A stretch of DNA of 64,000 bases, taken from NCBI RefSeq assembly GCF_016623495.1, contig NZ_JAEHHL010000004.1:1-64000 (forward strand), given 5' to 3'. The notes beneath the pieces were generated by a model, which searched no databases, was not told the DNA's origin, and was given only the letters and a program-made list of their open reading frames with translations. Position 1 is the stretch's first letter; each line of letters starts with the position of its first letter. Below are positions 7,126 through 15,508 of this stretch, one piece after another. The position numbers and the translations under genes were made by a program. Source of the stretch: Thermohalobaculum xanthum (GTDB taxonomy: Bacteria > Pseudomonadota > Alphaproteobacteria > Rhodobacterales > Rhodobacteraceae).

Positions 7126-7980
7126 ATGAGCACGGGACATGACAGCGCGTCTCCGGGCCTGGCGTTTCGCAAGATGCACGGCCTTGGCAACGACTTCGTC
7201 ATCATCGACGCGCGTGGTGCGCGCGCCGAGGCGATAACGCCTGCGCTGGCGCGCGCGCTTGGCGACCGGCACCGGGGGGTGGGGTTTGACCAGCTCGCGG
7301 TCATCGGCGCGTCCGGGGTCGGGGACGCCCGCATCGATTTCTGGAACGCCGACGGCACCAGAGCGGGGGCCTGCGGCAACGCGACCCGCTGCGTTGCGCA
7401 TCTTCTGATGAGCGAGAGCGGGGCGCCCGGCGTGACGATGCTGACCGGCAATGGGCAGCTCGCGGCCTGGCGCGAGCCCGACGGGCGTGTCACGGCCGAC
7501 ATGGGCCCCGCGCGGCTCGACTGGCGCGAGATCCCGCTGGCCGGGCCGCTCGACACGGTCAGCCTTCCGATCGAGGGCGCGCCCGGCGCGGTGAGCATGG
7601 GCAACCCGCACTGCGTGTTCTTCGTCGACGATGTCGCGGCGGTCGAGCTTTCCTCGATCGGGCCGCGGATCGAGCATCACGCGCTGTTCCCCGAGCGCAC
7701 GAATGTCGAGTTTGCCGAGATCCGCGACCGCCACCACCTGCGCCTCCGGGTCTGGGAGCGCGGCACCGGGATCACGCAGGCCTGCGGCTCGGGCGCCTGT
7801 GCGACGGTGGTCGCGGGCGTGCGCAAGGGGCTCCTGGACCCGCGGGTCACGATGGAACTCGACGGCGGCGTGCTCGACCTCGAATGGCGCGAGGACGGCC
7901 ATGTGCTGATGACGGGGCCCGTCGCGCATGTGTTCGAGGGGCATCTCTCGCCCCAGTTCCTGGCGGGGATCGGCGCATGA
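7126..7980 (+). CDS. dapF: Diaminopimelate epimerase
   Basis: 284 residues, normal length. Converts LL- to meso-diaminopimelate for lysine and peptidoglycan synthesis in the cytoplasm. FRKMHGLGNDFVIIDARG is the conserved N-terminus, and the two catalytic cysteines lie in AGACGNATRC and QACGSGACAT. The stop overlaps the mtaB start (ATGA), so the two are co-translated. This is the first core gene after the tRNA-Lys. A TATATG at 7113-7118 is too close to the start to be a confident -10. Confidence 0.95.
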   Translation: MSTGHDSASPGLAFRKMHGLGNDFVIIDARGARAEAITPALARALGDRHRGVGFDQLAVIGASGVGDARIDFWNADGTRAGACGNATRCVAHLLMSESGAPGVTMLTGNGQLAAWREPDGRVTADMGPARLDWREIPLAGPLDTVSLPIEGAPGAVSMGNPHCVFFVDDVAAVELSSIGPRIEHHALFPERTNVEFAEIRDRHHLRLRVWERGTGITQACGSGACATVVAGVRKGLLDPRVTMELDGGVLDLEWREDGHVLMTGPVAHVFEGHLSPQFLAGIGA

Positions 7981-9242
7981 CCGCCCGCCCGCCGATCTTC
8001 GCGACCTTCGGCTGCCGGCTGAACGCCTACGAGACGCAGGCGATGACCGATCTCGCCGCCGAGGCGGGGCTGGGCGACGCGGTGGTCGTCAACACCTGTG
8101 CCGTGACCGCCGAGGCGGTGCGCCAGGCGCGCCAGCAGATCCGCAAGCTGCGCCGCGAGAACCCGGATGCCACGCTGATCGTGACCGGCTGTGCGGCGCA
8201 GACCGAGCCCGGCACCTTTGCGGAGATGCCCGAGGTCGACCGGGTAATCGGCAATCTCGAGAAGATGAAGGGCGAGACCTGGCGCGCGCTTGCCGCCCCC
8301 GACTTCGTGGGCGAGACCGAGCGGGTGCAGGTCGACGACATCCTGAGCGCGCGCGAAACGGCGGGACACCTGATCGACGGCTTCGGCACGCGTTCGCGAG
8401 CCTATGTGCAGGTCCAGAACGGCTGTGACCATCGCTGCACCTTCTGCATCATCCCCTATGGGCGCGGGAACTCGCGCTCGGTGCCGGCGGGCGTGGTGGT
8501 CGAGCAGATCCGCCGCCTGGTGGACCGCGGCTTCGCCGAGGTGGTGCTGACCGGGGTCGACCTCACGTCGTGGGGCGGCGATCTTCCGGGCAATCCGCCG
8601 CTGGGGGATTTGATGCAGCGGATCCTGAGGATGGTGCCCGACCTGCCGCGGCTGCGGATCTCGTCGATCGACTCGGTCGAGGCCGATCCCGCGCTGGTCG
8701 ATGCCATGGCCTCGGAAAGCCGGCTGATGCCGCATCTCCATCTGAGCCTGCAGGCTGGCGACGACATGGTCCTCAAGCGCATGAAGCGGCGCCACCTGCG
8801 GGACGACGCGATCCGCTTCTGCGAGGAGATGCGGGCCAAGCGCCCCGGCATCGTCTTCGGCGCCGACCTGATCGCGGGTTTCCCCACCGAGACCGAGGCG
8901 ATGTTCGAGAACTCGCTCAAGCTGGTCGAGGAATGCGGCCTGACCTGGCTGCATGTCTTCCCCTACTCGGCGCGCAAGGGCACGCCGGCGGCGCGGATGC
9001 CCCAGGTTCGGAAAGCCGTTCGGGCCGAGCGCGCGGCGCGGCTGCGCGCGGCGGGCGCGGGGCGGGTGGCGGCCTTCCTCGCGGCCCAGGTGGGGCGCGC
9101 CGACCAGGTGCTGACCGAGCGGCCGGACATGGGCCGGACCGAGGGTTTCGCCGAGGTGATCTTCCCCACGCCGCAGCCGGTCGGTGAGATCCTGCCGACC
9201 CGGATCGCGGGCGTCGAGGGCGAGCGCCTGGTCGCTGCGTGA
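7977..9242 (+). CDS. mtaB: tRNA t6A37 methylthiotransferase MtaB
   Basis: 421 residues from the ATG at 7977, which overlaps the dapF stop and starts the conserved FATFGCRLNAYETQAM. A radical-SAM enzyme that adds the 2-methylthio group to N6-threonylcarbamoyladenosine at position 37 of tRNAs. The N-terminal methylthiotransferase domain (three Fe-S cysteines: GCRLN, VVNTCAVT, VTGCAAQ) is followed by the radical-SAM CxxxCxxC in CDHRCTFCIIPYGRG and a C-terminal TRAM-like region. FtsY lies downstream after 273 bases, as in many alphaproteobacteria. Confidence 0.93.
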   Translation: MTARPPIFATFGCRLNAYETQAMTDLAAEAGLGDAVVVNTCAVTAEAVRQARQQIRKLRRENPDATLIVTGCAAQTEPGTFAEMPEVDRVIGNLEKMKGETWRALAAPDFVGETERVQVDDILSARETAGHLIDGFGTRSRAYVQVQNGCDHRCTFCIIPYGRGNSRSVPAGVVVEQIRRLVDRGFAEVVLTGVDLTSWGGDLPGNPPLGDLMQRILRMVPDLPRLRISSIDSVEADPALVDAMASESRLMPHLHLSLQAGDDMVLKRMKRRHLRDDAIRFCEEMRAKRPGIVFGADLIAGFPTETEAMFENSLKLVEECGLTWLHVFPYSARKGTPAARMPQVRKAVRAERAARLRAAGAGRVAAFLAAQVGRADQVLTERPDMGRTEGFAEVIFPTPQPVGEILPTRIAGVEGERLVAA

Positions 9243-9259
9243 AACCGCAACGGCGCCGC

Positions 9260-9273
9260 TTTCACGCGTGAAA
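9260..9273. promoter_or_regulatory. Perfect 14-base palindrome TTTCACGCGTGAAA
   Basis: TTTCACGCGTGAAA is its own reverse complement and lies 18 bases after mtaB, just upstream of an AT-rich promoter-like stretch before ftsY. It could be a repressor or activator site; it has no T-tract to be a terminator. The binding protein is unknown. Confidence 0.45.
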
Positions 9274-9305
9274 ATGACAATAAGCTATTGATATATGTAT
9301 ACAAT
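9274..9305 (+). promoter_or_regulatory. Possible promoter of ftsY
   Basis: The only AT-rich stretch for kilobases around: ATGACA (9274-9279, five of six to the -35 consensus) and TACAAT (9300-9305) with a 20-base spacer, longer than ideal. It starts right beside the TTTCACGCGTGAAA palindrome. The remaining leader to ftsY (about 210 bases) holds a repeated GATCGGTCAC (9341-9350 and 9396-9405) and a GTGATCAC palindrome (9377-9384). Promoter activity is inferred. Confidence 0.35.
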
Positions 9306-9515
9306 AATTTGAACCATCCATTTTCTTGCCGTGACGTCGAGATCGGTCACACGCAGCGAGGCCGGCGTCGCGAGAGGTGATCACAAGCTTCGCCGGATCG
9401 GTCACCGAAGGCATCATCCCGCCGCAGATCGGCACTGGCATGGCCGGGCCGTCTTTGCCTGCGGCGAAAGCCGCGTTAAGGAGGCACAGGCGGAGCCGAG
9501 CGGCAGGGATCAGTC

Positions 9516-10655
9516 ATGTCCTTCTTCAAGAAGATGAAAGAGCGACTCTTCAAGTCGTCGTCGAAACTCGACGAGGGGCTCGAGGCGCTTGTGGAGGAGG
9601 GCGGGACCGCCGAGCCCGAGGCGCCGGCCGCGCCGCAGCCCCCGGCGCCCGCGCGGGCCGAGGCGCCTGCGGATACCGCAGACGCGTCTTCCGGGGCGCC
9701 CGACGAGGCCCCGGCCCCACCCCCAGCGCCCGTCTCCTCGCCTGCCTCTGCCGCCGCTCCTGCACCCGAGTCCCGGCCGGGCTTCATCGCGCGCGCCTTC
9801 GGCACGAAGCCGGGCGAGGTCAAGCGCGTGCTGGACGATGCGATGCTCGAAAGCCTCGAGGAGGTGCTGATCCAGGCCGACATGGGGGTCGAGACCTCGA
9901 TCAAGCTCTCGGCCCGGCTGGCCGAAGGACATTTTGGCAGGCGCGTGGGCACCCGCGAGATCAAGGAGGCGCTGGCCCGCGAGATCGCGGCCATCCTGAC
10001 GCCGGTGGCCCGGCCGCTGCCGATCTATGCCAAGCGCCCGCAGGTGGTGCTGGTGGTTGGCGTGAACGGCTCGGGCAAGACGACGACGATCGGCAAGCTC
10101 GCGAGCCAGCTGCGCGGCGCGGGCAAGTCCGTGGTGATCGCGGCGGGCGACACCTTCCGCGCCGCGGCGGTCGAGCAGCTGCAGGTCTGGGGCAGCCGGG
10201 CGGGCGTGCCGGTGATGACCGCGCCGCAGGGATCCGACCCCGCCTCGCTGGCCTTTGACGCGATGGTCCGGGCCGAGGCCGAGGGCGCCGACATGCTGCT
10301 GATCGACACGGCAGGCCGCCTCCAGAACCGGCAGGACCTGATGGAGGAGCTGGCCAAGATCGTAAGGGTGATCCGCAAGAAGGACCCGCAGGCGCCGCAC
10401 AACACCGTGCTGGTGCTGGACGCGACCACCGGGCAGAACGCGCTGAGCCAGGTCGAGATCTTCCGCAAGATCGCCGATGTGTCGGGCCTGGTGATGACCA
10501 AGCTGGATGGCACCGCCAAGGGTGGCGTGCTGGTGGCGCTGGCCGATCGCTTCGGTCTGCCGATCCACGCGATCGGCGTGGGCGAGAGCATCGACGACCT
10601 CGCCCCCTTCGACCCGGACGAGTTCGCCCGGGCGCTGACCGGCTTCGGCGACTGA
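9516..10655 (+). CDS. ftsY: Signal recognition particle receptor FtsY
   Basis: 379 residues. SRP receptor GTPase that docks ribosome-SRP complexes at the inner membrane. The N-terminus MSFFKKMKERLFKSSSK is amphipathic and basic (membrane contact), followed by a Pro/Ala/Glu-rich linker to about residue 90. The N domain and GTPase follow: P-loop GVNGSGKTTT (182-191), DTFRAAAVEQLQVW (the SRP-type insertion box), DTAGRLQNRQDLM, and TKLDGTAKGGV with the guanine-specifying TKLD. Start ATG 9516 gives the conserved N-terminus. The next gene begins ten bases downstream. Confidence 0.95.
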   Translation: MSFFKKMKERLFKSSSKLDEGLEALVEEGGTAEPEAPAAPQPPAPARAEAPADTADASSGAPDEAPAPPPAPVSSPASAAAPAPESRPGFIARAFGTKPGEVKRVLDDAMLESLEEVLIQADMGVETSIKLSARLAEGHFGRRVGTREIKEALAREIAAILTPVARPLPIYAKRPQVVLVVGVNGSGKTTTIGKLASQLRGAGKSVVIAAGDTFRAAAVEQLQVWGSRAGVPVMTAPQGSDPASLAFDAMVRAEAEGADMLLIDTAGRLQNRQDLMEELAKIVRVIRKKDPQAPHNTVLVLDATTGQNALSQVEIFRKIADVSGLVMTKLDGTAKGGVLVALADRFGLPIHAIGVGESIDDLAPFDPDEFARALTGFGD

Positions 10656-10665
10656 GCGCCGGGCG

Positions 10666-11580
10666 ATGGGGGTCGGGTCGATCCTGCGGGCGATCGGGGC
10701 GGTGTTCCTGCTGCTCTTCATCGCCGTGGGTGCGATGGCGGTGATGCCGCCGGCCTGGATTGCCGACCCGCCATCCGAGGAGCCGCGCTCGATGATGGGC
10801 TCGGGCTTCGTCAACGACCATGCCGATGTCGCGCCCTGGACCTGGTGGTGGTCGGACCGGATCGAGCTGCGCGTCGACCACCCGGCCGAGACCAACATCG
10901 TGATCTGGAACCATCACACCGAGGCGATGGAGGGTTCGCCGTCGTGCCTCGGCTCGCTCTACTTCCCGCCGCCCGCGATCGCCCGGCTCGAACGCATCGG
11001 CCGCACGCGGGTCTATTACCTGTGCACGAAGTCATCGCAGGCCCCCGGGCAGCCCCATTTCGCCCGCCAGCGGCGTGACGAGATCCTGGCGCTGGTGGCC
11101 CGGTTCCGGGCGCTGGGCGTGCCCGCCGGCCGGATCTTCCTGTCGGGGCAGTCGGGCGGCAGCTGCTCCTCGCTGATGGCGCTGGGCGCCGCACCCGACG
11201 AGATGAACGCGGGCATCCTGTTCGCGCCGGCCTGTTTCGGGACCGGCGAGGGCGACAAGCGCGCCCGCGGCGACAACAATCCCGAGCGCGTCGGCCTGAT
11301 CGACGAGATGACCAGTGCCGAGCGGATCACCGCGCTGCTGGTGGGCTTTGGCCGAGACCGCTGGAACAAGCCCCAGCACCTTGGCTTCCTGGCCGAGCGC
11401 TACCCCGAGACGGTCGAGATCTTCACCCCCGGCTGCGGCGCCGATCATTCCGGCGCCTTCCATGGCTGCGGCGTCGAGGCGGTGGCCGCGGCGACCGAGC
11501 GCTATTTCCGCGCGCGGCTGGAAGCGGCCGGCTTCGCCCTTCCCGCCCCCGCGCCCTCGCCGACGGAGCCCGATGAATGA
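10666..11580 (+). CDS. Membrane-anchored alpha/beta-hydrolase-like protein
   Basis: 304 residues; exact function unknown. One N-terminal membrane helix (about 5-28: ILRAIGAVFLLLFIAVGAMA) and then a soluble, probably periplasmic, domain. The nucleophile-elbow pattern GxSxG is seen in IFLSGQSGGSCSSLMAL, and a late His in GADHSGAFHGC could complete a serine-hydrolase triad. The substrate is unknown. It starts ten bases after ftsY and its end overlaps the following DMT permease gene (ATGA), so the three probably form one operon. Confidence 0.6.
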   Translation: MGVGSILRAIGAVFLLLFIAVGAMAVMPPAWIADPPSEEPRSMMGSGFVNDHADVAPWTWWWSDRIELRVDHPAETNIVIWNHHTEAMEGSPSCLGSLYFPPPAIARLERIGRTRVYYLCTKSSQAPGQPHFARQRRDEILALVARFRALGVPAGRIFLSGQSGGSCSSLMALGAAPDEMNAGILFAPACFGTGEGDKRARGDNNPERVGLIDEMTSAERITALLVGFGRDRWNKPQHLGFLAERYPETVEIFTPGCGADHSGAFHGCGVEAVAAATERYFRARLEAAGFALPAPAPSPTEPDE

Positions 11581-12491
11581 GCGAGATGATCGTTGCGATG
11601 TCGGGCACGCCGGAGGGGGCGGTCCTGGCCTTCGCGCTGGCGCTTCTGTCGGCCTTCGCCCATGCCACCTTCGGCGCGATCAACAAGGGGGGCGCCGACC
11701 CCTACCTGAACCGCGGGGCGATCAACGTCGCCTATTCGCTGATGGCGATGCCCTTCGCCTTCTTCGTCTTTCCGCTGCCCTCGGCCGCGGTGTGGCAGGT
11801 GCTGGCGATGACCTACCTGATCCACCTGCTCTACGAGTGGCTGCAGAGCACCGCCTTCCACAAGGGCGACTTCACCCTGGTCTACCCGATCGCGCGGGGC
11901 ACCGGGCCGCTGGCCACCGCGATCGGGGCGGTGTTCATCTTCGGCGAGCGGCTGGCGCCGATGCAGTGGGCGGGCATCGCGCTGCTGTCGGCCTCGATCT
12001 GGGGGCTGGCGGTGGCGAACCTGCGCGCCCGGCGGGTCGATATCGCGGCGCTGCCGGGGTTGCGGCAGGCCATCGGCGTCGCGCTGATGACCGGGCTGAT
12101 GATCGCCGTCTACACCATCGTCGACGCCTATGGCATCCGGCTCGCCGAGAACCCGTTCAGCTTCCTCGCCTGGTTCTTCGTGCTGGGTGGTTTCGGCTTT
12201 CCCTTCATCGCGATCCACCGCTGGCGCCACATGGCGCCCGAGCGGCGGCCGCAGCCCTTCGACCTGGCGGTGCGCGGCTTTTTCGGCGCGCTGATCGCCT
12301 TCGTCAGCTTCGGCGCCGTGATGCTCGCCACCCGGCTCGACAAGGTCGGCGAGGCGGCGGCGCTGCGCGAGACCTCGATCATCTTTGCGACCGCCATCGG
12401 CGTGCTGATCTTCCGCGAGCGGATCGACGTCACCCGGCTGGCGCTGATCGGGCTGATCGCGACGGGCGCGATGCTGGTCGAGTTCGGATGA
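11577..12491 (+). CDS. DMT/EamA-family transporter
   Basis: 304 residues with about ten hydrophobic helices in two five-helix halves, the layout of drug/metabolite transporter (EamA) permeases. Typical family features: LYEWLQSTAFHKGDFTLVYP (end of helix 3 and the amphipathic turn), PIARGTGPLATAIGAVFIFG and ERLAPMQWAG in the first half, and ALRETSIIFATAIGVLIFRE then RIDVTRLALIGLIATGAMLV in the second. The substrate cannot be predicted. The start overlaps the hydrolase gene's stop by four bases. Confidence 0.85.
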   Translation: MSEMIVAMSGTPEGAVLAFALALLSAFAHATFGAINKGGADPYLNRGAINVAYSLMAMPFAFFVFPLPSAAVWQVLAMTYLIHLLYEWLQSTAFHKGDFTLVYPIARGTGPLATAIGAVFIFGERLAPMQWAGIALLSASIWGLAVANLRARRVDIAALPGLRQAIGVALMTGLMIAVYTIVDAYGIRLAENPFSFLAWFFVLGGFGFPFIAIHRWRHMAPERRPQPFDLAVRGFFGALIAFVSFGAVMLATRLDKVGEAAALRETSIIFATAIGVLIFRERIDVTRLALIGLIATGAMLVEFG

Positions 12492-12545
12492 GCAAGGTGT
12501 CGCGGGGTGGGTGACAGCGGCGTCCGGCGCCGCTACATGTGCCGC

Positions 12546-13205
12546 ATGACCGCCGAGACCCCGACCCCCGCCGAACCGTCGTCCCTGCTCAAGCTCGCGC
12601 TGGAGCTGGGTCCGCTTGTCGTGTTCTTCGGCGTGTTCCGCTACGGGCGCGAACTGCTGGAGATCCCTGCGCTGCACGATGCCATGGCTGCGGCGACGGG
12701 GCCCGCGGCACTGGCGACCGAGTCGGGGCCGCTCTTCATCGCGACGGCGGCCTTCATGATCGCGATCGCGGTGTCGCTGGCGGCGTCGTGGTCGATGACC
12801 CGGCGACTGCCCCGCATGGCGGTGGTGACCGGCGTCGTGGTTGCGGTGTTCGGCGGGCTGACGCTGTGGCTGCAGGACGAGACCTTCATCAAGATGAAGC
12901 CCACCATCGTGAACGGGCTGTTCGCGATCGCGCTGGGCATCGGGCTCGTGCAGGGGCGCAGCTACATCAAGTACCTGATGGGCGAGGCGATGCCGATGGA
13001 CGACCGGGGCTGGATGATCTTCACCCGGCGCTGGGCCATCTTCTTCACCTTCATGGCGGTGCTGAACGAGATCGTGTGGCGCAGCCAGAGCACCGAGTTC
13101 TGGGTCAGTTTCAAAACCTTCGGCAACCTGCCGCTGACCATGGGCTTCATGGCGCTGCAGCTGCCGCTGCTCAGGCGGCACATGATCGAGGACACCGTGC
13201 GCTGA
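12546..13205 (+). CDS. YciB/IspZ-type septation membrane protein
   Basis: About 219 residues with five to six membrane helices. The family is the inner-membrane-spanning protein YciB (formerly intracellular septation protein A). Conserved pieces: LLKLALELGPLVVFFGVFRY, IKMKPTIVNGLFAIALG, RRWAIFFTFMAVLNEIVWR and FKTFGNLPLTMGFMALQLPL. YciB helps envelope integrity and division in enterobacteria; its biochemical role is unclear. The open frame begins at GTG 12507, but the ATG at 12546 is the better start (family N-terminus; ATG 12537 is also possible). Confidence 0.88.
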   Translation: MTAETPTPAEPSSLLKLALELGPLVVFFGVFRYGRELLEIPALHDAMAAATGPAALATESGPLFIATAAFMIAIAVSLAASWSMTRRLPRMAVVTGVVVAVFGGLTLWLQDETFIKMKPTIVNGLFAIALGIGLVQGRSYIKYLMGEAMPMDDRGWMIFTRRWAIFFTFMAVLNEIVWRSQSTEFWVSFKTFGNLPLTMGFMALQLPLLRRHMIEDTVR

Positions 13206-13257
13206 CGGCCTCCAGCACGCTGTCGCGTCGGTGTGGGCAGGGCTAGGCTCGCGGGTG

Positions 13258-13971
13258 ATGGAGCATCTTTGGCTTGCCCTTCTCTACGGCAGCTTCGCGG
13301 GGCTGATGATCCCGCTCGGCGGGCTCGTCGCGCGGGTCGAGCGGATCCAGCCGCGATGGCTCGAGCTCGAGTTCCGCCACAGCGTGATCGCCTTTGGCGG
13401 CGGAATCCTGGTGGCGGCGGTCGCTCTGGTGCTGGTGCCGGAGGGGATGGAGGTGCTGCCCGCCTGGGCGGCGATCGCCGCTTTCCTCGCGGGAGCGCTG
13501 ATCTTCGCGCGGATCGAGCGGGCGCAGCGTGCGCATGGGGGCGCCCATGCGCAGTTTCTCGCGATGATGACGGATTTCGTCCCGGAGGCTATCGCACTCG
13601 GGGCGATGCTGTCGGCCGGGGCGCCCGAGGCCGGGCTGCTTGCCCTCATGATCGGGCTTCAGAACCTGCCCGAGGGCTTCAATGCCTGGCGCGAGATGGG
13701 CGCTGACGGGCGGGTCGGCAGGTCGCGGACCATGACGTTGTTCCTGGCGCTCGCAGCGGTGGGCCCGGTCGCGGTTCTGTTCGGCGACCTGGTGCTTGCG
13801 GGCCTGCCGCAAGTTACGGGCGCGATCATGATGGGTGCTGCGGGCGGGATTCTGTTCCTGATGTTCCAGGACATCGCGGTCGAGGCACATCTCGAGAACC
13901 GGCAGACGCCGTCGCTCGCCGCCATCGGGGGCTTCGGGGTCGGCCTGCTGGCCCAGGCCCTGCTGGGCTGA
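13258..13971 (+). CDS. ZIP family metal transporter
   Basis: 237 residues, about eight membrane helices. The two ZIP metal-site helices are visible as TDFVPEAIALGAML and GLQNLPEGFNAWREMG; the His usually found in the first (HNxPE) is replaced (DFVPE), while the second has N..PE. This suggests divalent-metal transport with altered selectivity. Start ATG 13258 begins MEHLWLALLYGSFAGLMIPL; the frame is open from 13231. Its stop is seven bases from the convergent ccmG stop, so the transcripts must overlap. Confidence 0.8.
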   Translation: MEHLWLALLYGSFAGLMIPLGGLVARVERIQPRWLELEFRHSVIAFGGGILVAAVALVLVPEGMEVLPAWAAIAAFLAGALIFARIERAQRAHGGAHAQFLAMMTDFVPEAIALGAMLSAGAPEAGLLALMIGLQNLPEGFNAWREMGADGRVGRSRTMTLFLALAAVGPVAVLFGDLVLAGLPQVTGAIMMGAAGGILFLMFQDIAVEAHLENRQTPSLAAIGGFGVGLLAQALLG

Positions 13972-13978
13972 CCGACGG

Positions 13979-14548
13979 TCAGCGCGCGGCGGCCTCGGCC
14001 AGGGCGGGGCGGATCTTGCTGTCGATGTCGGTGGCCATGATCGGGCCGATATGCTTGTAGACGACGCGCCCCTGGCCATCGATCACGAAGGTCTCGGGCA
14101 CGCCATAGGCGCCCCAGTCGATCCCGGCGCGGCCGTTGGTGTCGGCGCCGATCAGCGTGTAGGGGTTGCCCAGGTCGTCGAGGAACGCCTTCGCCTTGGC
14201 GGGGTCGTCCTTGTAGTTGATGCCGTGGATGGTCACGCCCTCGGCCGCGAGCTTTTCGAGCACCGGGTGCTCGGCGCGGCAGGGCACGCACCAGCTGGCC
14301 CAGATATTCACCAGCTTGACGCCCGGCACCTGCAGGTCGGCGGTCGAGAAGCCCGGCTGGCCGTCATGGAGCGGAGGCAGCTCGAACGCCGGGGCGGGCT
14401 TGTCGATGAAGGTCGAGGGCAGGTCGCGCGGGTTGTCGCGCTCGAGCCCCAGCAGGAACACGGCCATGACCGCGGCCGCGCCCAGCGCCGGCACGATCAT
14501 CCAAAGGCGAAAGCCGCTCCGCGGGCTCTGGGGGGCGTCGTCGGTCAT
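13979..14548 (-). CDS. ccmG: Thiol:disulfide interchange protein CcmG/DsbE
   Basis: 189 residues from ATG 14548. Periplasmic thioredoxin-like reductant of apocytochrome c or CcmH during cytochrome c maturation. One N-terminal anchor (LWMIVPALGAAAVMAVFLLG), then PSTFIDKPAPAFELP and the active site VNIWASWCVPCRAEHPVL with CxxC (WCVPC), plus the family loop YKDDPAKAKAFLDDLGNPY. The stop side converges with the ZIP gene. The start overlaps the ccmD stop (ATGA), so ccmC-ccmD-ccmG are co-translated. Confidence 0.94.
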   Translation of the reverse strand: MTDDAPQSPRSGFRLWMIVPALGAAAVMAVFLLGLERDNPRDLPSTFIDKPAPAFELPPLHDGQPGFSTADLQVPGVKLVNIWASWCVPCRAEHPVLEKLAAEGVTIHGINYKDDPAKAKAFLDDLGNPYTLIGADTNGRAGIDWGAYGVPETFVIDGQGRVVYKHIGPIMATDIDSKIRPALAEAAAR

Positions 14549-14706
14549 CCTTTCCTCCGGCGCTGTTCGGCATCTTGCATGTCGCGCCGCGCGCGGGCAT
14601 TGGCGGCCAGCGTCGACCAGACCAGCCAGGCCAGGATCGCGGCGGTCGCGCCATAGGCCGAGACCACGTAGAGCGCGTGGCGGTCGTTGGCGAGGTAGTC
14701 GATCAT
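14545..14706 (-). CDS. ccmD: Heme exporter protein CcmD
   Basis: 53 residues, one membrane helix (about 14-32, VVSAYGATAAILAWLVWS), followed by a basic, charged tail. The size, single helix and position between ccmC and ccmG identify it. CcmD stabilises release of holo-CcmE from the CcmABC complex. Four-base overlaps occur at both ends (with the ccmC stop and the ccmG start). Confidence 0.9.
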   Translation of the reverse strand: MIDYLANDRHALYVVSAYGATAAILAWLVWSTLAANARARRDMQDAEQRRRKG

Positions 14707-15428
14707 GCCCGCGCCTCCTGCAGCCTGAGCGAGCGGGCGCGGCGGGCGCGGATCTCGGTGCGCGCGCGCACCACGAGTATCGCGACGAAGAGGACATAGA
14801 AGGCCGCGATCATGATGTAGAGCGGTGTGCGGAACACGTCGTCGACCCGCTGCCCCTCGGCCATCGAGAGCGACGCGCCCTGGTGCAGGGTCGCCCAGAA
14901 GTTTACCGCGTAGCGCGACAGGAAGGCGAAGACCACGCCGACCAGGCAAAGCACGCCGGAGAGGTCGGCGGCCTTCTCGGGCTCCTCGATCGCGGCCCAC
15001 AGCGCCATGTAGCCGAGGTAGAAGAAGAACATGATCAGCACGGCCGTGAGCCGCGCGTCCCACACCCACCAGGTGCCCCACATCGGCTGGCCCCAGACTG
15101 CGCCGGTGATCAGCGCGATGGCGGTGAAGGCGGCGCCGACGGGGGCCGCTGCCTTGGCCACGAGAAAGCTGACGTGATGGCGCCGGATCAGCCCCACGCC
15201 CGAGGCCACCGCCATTACTGCGTAGGTGTTGATCGCCAGCATCGCCGCGGGCACGTGGATGAACAGGATCTTCACCGTCGATCCCTGCTGGTAGTCGTCG
15301 GGCGTCAGCGCCAGCGACCAGTACAGGCCCACGGCCATCAGCGCCGCCGCCGCGGCCCAGAGGGGCACGACCAGGCGGTCGGTCAGCCGCATGAACTCGG
15401 CAGGGTTCGCGTAGCGCCAGATCGACAT
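14703..15428 (-). CDS. ccmC: Heme exporter protein CcmC
   Basis: 241 residues, six membrane helices. CcmC presents heme to the chaperone CcmE in the periplasm. The tryptophan-rich motif GQPMWGTWWVWDARLT is diagnostic, and the two periplasmic heme-ligand histidines are in KILFIHVPAAM and FWATLHQGASL. Start ATG 15428 (MSIWRYANPAEFMRLTDRLV). An 80-base gap separates it from ccmB upstream; the genes are probably still one transcript. Confidence 0.95.
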   Translation of the reverse strand: MSIWRYANPAEFMRLTDRLVVPLWAAAAALMAVGLYWSLALTPDDYQQGSTVKILFIHVPAAMLAINTYAVMAVASGVGLIRRHHVSFLVAKAAAPVGAAFTAIALITGAVWGQPMWGTWWVWDARLTAVLIMFFFYLGYMALWAAIEEPEKAADLSGVLCLVGVVFAFLSRYAVNFWATLHQGASLSMAEGQRVDDVFRTPLYIMIAAFYVLFVAILVVRARTEIRARRARSLRLQEARA

Positions 15429-15508
15429 GGGGCCTAGGTAATCCGTCGCCGCGCCGGCGGCAATGTCCGCAATGCCCTTGTTACGCCGTGCCGCAGGCCG
15501 GGATGGCG

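Noticed and set aside
9331-9537. 68-codon plus-strand frame in the ftsY leader
   Set aside because: Overlaps the ftsY start and has no family sequence; the region better fits a leader with regulatory sites.
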